This document shows positions 42,869 to 44,075 of a stretch of DNA of 44,075 bases, one piece after another. The DNA comes from Akkermansia muciniphila (lineage in GTDB: Bacteria > Verrucomicrobiota > Verrucomicrobiia > Limisphaerales > UBA9464). A model generated the notes under the pieces. It saw only the letters and a program-made list of their open reading frames with translations, searched no databases and was not told the DNA's origin. A program made the translations under genes and the position numbers. Positions within the stretch are counted from its first letter, which is position 1. Each line of letters opens with the position of its first letter. Location: assembly GCA_945898055.1 (NCBI GenBank), contig CAMDGV010000034.1:1-44075 (forward strand), read 5' to 3'.

Positions 42869-43813
42869 TTATTTCAACGCTCCGGTGCAACTGCTGCCGG
42901 AACCAGCGGTGCAAGCCAAGCAGTGAACGCCCGTTTGAATAGCCTCACCTTCGAGCCACTCCGGCGTTACGTCCCATAGGTAAAGCGGGGTGCTATTGCG
43001 CACCTGCATGTTCAACATCTGATTGAAATCGCAGTCGAAGACCTCTCCCATCCAGCCGATGCTGATTGTGCTGCGGCACATTAAGTTCTCGACCGTCGCC
43101 GGGTTGAAATGGTTGGCGAGCAGGTCCAGATAGGCGTCCCACTGGCCGTGTGCGCGAAGGTCCTCGGCGAAGCGGGCGATGGGCTGATTGGTTATGACGA
43201 ATAACTGGTTGAAAACGATTCCGAACTTGCGGGCTAAAGCATCCTTGAAGTCCGCCTCCAGTTCCGCTTGCGGGCCGGGCAGTTTTGCGCCGAGTGGATT
43301 AAAAACAAGGTTGAGCGGCAACTTCGTGCCGTAGCCTACGGCGTTTAGCTTCTTCAGCGCCGAAATGCTTTTGGCGAAAACGCCGTCACCGCGCTGTGTA
43401 TCCACGTTGTCCGCAGAATAGCACGGGAGCGACGCCACAACTTCGACTTGATGTTGCGCCAAATACTGTGGCAGCCAGGCAAATGATTGCGTCTCGATGA
43501 TGGTGAGGTTGTTTCGGTCAATAACCTGACAGCCCGCCGCACGAGCTGTCTCGACGAAGTAACGGAAATGCTCGCTCAACTCCGGCGCACCGCCGGTGAT
43601 GTCAACGATGGCGGGGCGATACGTGCGAATCCAGTCGCCGACGCGGAGCGCAATTGATTCCGGCATCATCTCTGTGCGCCACGGGGCGGCGTCCACATGG
43701 CAATGGGTGCAAGTTTGGTTGCACTTGCGACCGACGTTAATCTGCAGCGTCTGGAGTTGTCCCCGCCGCAAAGTCAGGCGGTGGGCAGCCAGTTTGGTTT
43801 CAAAACGATTCAT
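42869..43813 (-). CDS. arsS: Radical SAM protein, arsenosugar biosynthesis ArsS type
   Basis: The 314-residue protein has a radical SAM cluster motif C31-x3-C35-x2-C38 (RKCNQTCTHCHVDA), then VDITGGAPEL and the C-terminal part typical of ArsS-like proteins: FDCDFNQML, and a Cys-rich end with CLACTAGSGSSCTGAL. In cyanobacteria ArsS acts on methylated arsenic to build arsenosugars together with ArsM. No arsM or ars resistance gene is in the window, so the role in arsenic chemistry is inferred from family likeness only. The start is an ATG at 43811-43813. The gene looks more GC-rich than its neighbours and lies between a gene-free stretch and a repeat block, which would fit acquisition by transfer. 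Confidence 0.82.
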   Translation of the reverse strand: MNRFETKLAAHRLTLRRGQLQTLQINVGRKCNQTCTHCHVDAAPWRTEMMPESIALRVGDWIRTYRPAIVDITGGAPELSEHFRYFVETARAAGCQVIDRNNLTIIETQSFAWLPQYLAQHQVEVVASLPCYSADNVDTQRGDGVFAKSISALKKLNAVGYGTKLPLNLVFNPLGAKLPGPQAELEADFKDALARKFGIVFNQLFVITNQPIARFAEDLRAHGQWDAYLDLLANHFNPATVENLMCRSTISIGWMGEVFDCDFNQMLNMQVRNSTPLYLWDVTPEWLEGEAIQTGVHCLACTAGSGSSCTGALK

Positions 43814-43864
43814 TTTTCCGAAGGTAAGAACAGTGGCATGACTGGGATAGTCCGAAAAGGGGTG

Positions 43865-44075
43865 AACTATGGGGCAGGCTACCTATTCCTCGGTAGAGGG
43901 GGAACTATGGGGCAGGCTACCTATTCCTTTAGCAGGCGGTCCCTTCGCATCTATGGGCGCGGCCAAGACAACTCGGGCGGACCGAAGTAGGGCACGCGTA
44001 TCCGCTGAGGAGGGGTAAACTATGGGGCAGGCTACCTATTCCTCGGTAGAGGGGGAACTATGGGGCAGGCTACCT
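43865..44075. repeat. Direct repeat block at the right edge
   Basis: The 26-base unit that starts AACTATGGGGCAGGCTACCT occurs at 43865-43890, 43903-43928 and 44018-44043 and, cut by the edge, at 44056-44075. Within each pair the units are separated by the same 12 bases (CGGTAGAGGGGG), giving a 38-base period, and the two pairs are 153 bases apart with unique sequence between. The block lies upstream of the arsS-type gene and continues beyond the window. Confidence 0.9.

Noticed and set aside
43697-43990. 97-residue plus-strand frame across the arsS start and the repeats
   Set aside because: It overlaps the start of the clear radical SAM gene and its end is only translated repeat sequence.
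43865-44075. CRISPR array at the right edge
   Set aside because: The 12-base linkers are identical rather than variable spacers, and the spacing between pairs is irregular.

Overview
The window reads as a chromosomal segment around the replication origin of a Gram-negative bacterium, most likely a member of the Verrucomicrobiota (inferred). It encodes LpxK, Lnt, a beta-barrel outer membrane protein and a LolA-like protein, so there is an outer membrane with lipid A and lipoproteins. It also has several gene types common in Verrucomicrobiota and Planctomycetota: a prepilin-type protein ending in an H-x9-DG motif, a giant CotH/lamin-tail protein, futalosine-pathway MqnA, an exported sugar-isomerase-like lipoprotein and a DUF3500 Tat substrate.

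Layout from left to right. Positions 1-6100 hold a partial unknown gene, a small unknown gene, lnt, dnaA, a Lys/Ala/Pro histone H1-like gene with 45-bp repeats, a PII gene (glnB) and divergent lpxK. Next come dnaE (6285-10004), a DUF3500 Tat protein, a methyltransferase, a cold shock gene and a VF530-type gene. Positions 13.4-18.3 kb hold an envelope/signalling set: histidine kinase, outer membrane barrel protein and small exported helical protein on the minus strand, with a divergent NtrC-type regulator on the plus strand. A sugar-isomerase-like lipoprotein and dnaN follow, up to 20373.

At about 20.4 kb the base composition of the plus strand changes from C-rich to G-rich regardless of gene direction. 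A consensus DnaA box lies in the dnaN upstream gap at this point, so this gap is the best candidate for the origin. To the right are a pterin dehydratase, a family 4 uracil-DNA glycosylase, pyruvate kinase, a lipoprotein, a coupled pair (small membrane protein plus LolA-like protein), a YihY membrane protein and mnmG. Two perfect copies of a parS-like palindrome lie inside coding sequence, one in mnmG and one in the last codons of its upstream neighbour. They are about 8 kb from the proposed origin, as expected for ParB loading sites.

The remainder (28.8-44 kb) is more accessory: an MBOAT acyltransferase with an SGNH-like partner, a prepilin-like protein, a membrane zinc-ribbon protein, a beta-CASP metallohydrolase, a possible transposase relic, the CotH/lamin-tail protein, a glycosyltransferase, mqnA, an ArsS-type radical SAM gene, and a block of direct repeats at the right edge. 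No rRNA, tRNA, CRISPR array or complete insertion sequence was recognised. The most interesting observations are the coding-embedded parS pair, especially the one carried in an mnmG insertion, and the skew switch next to dnaN.
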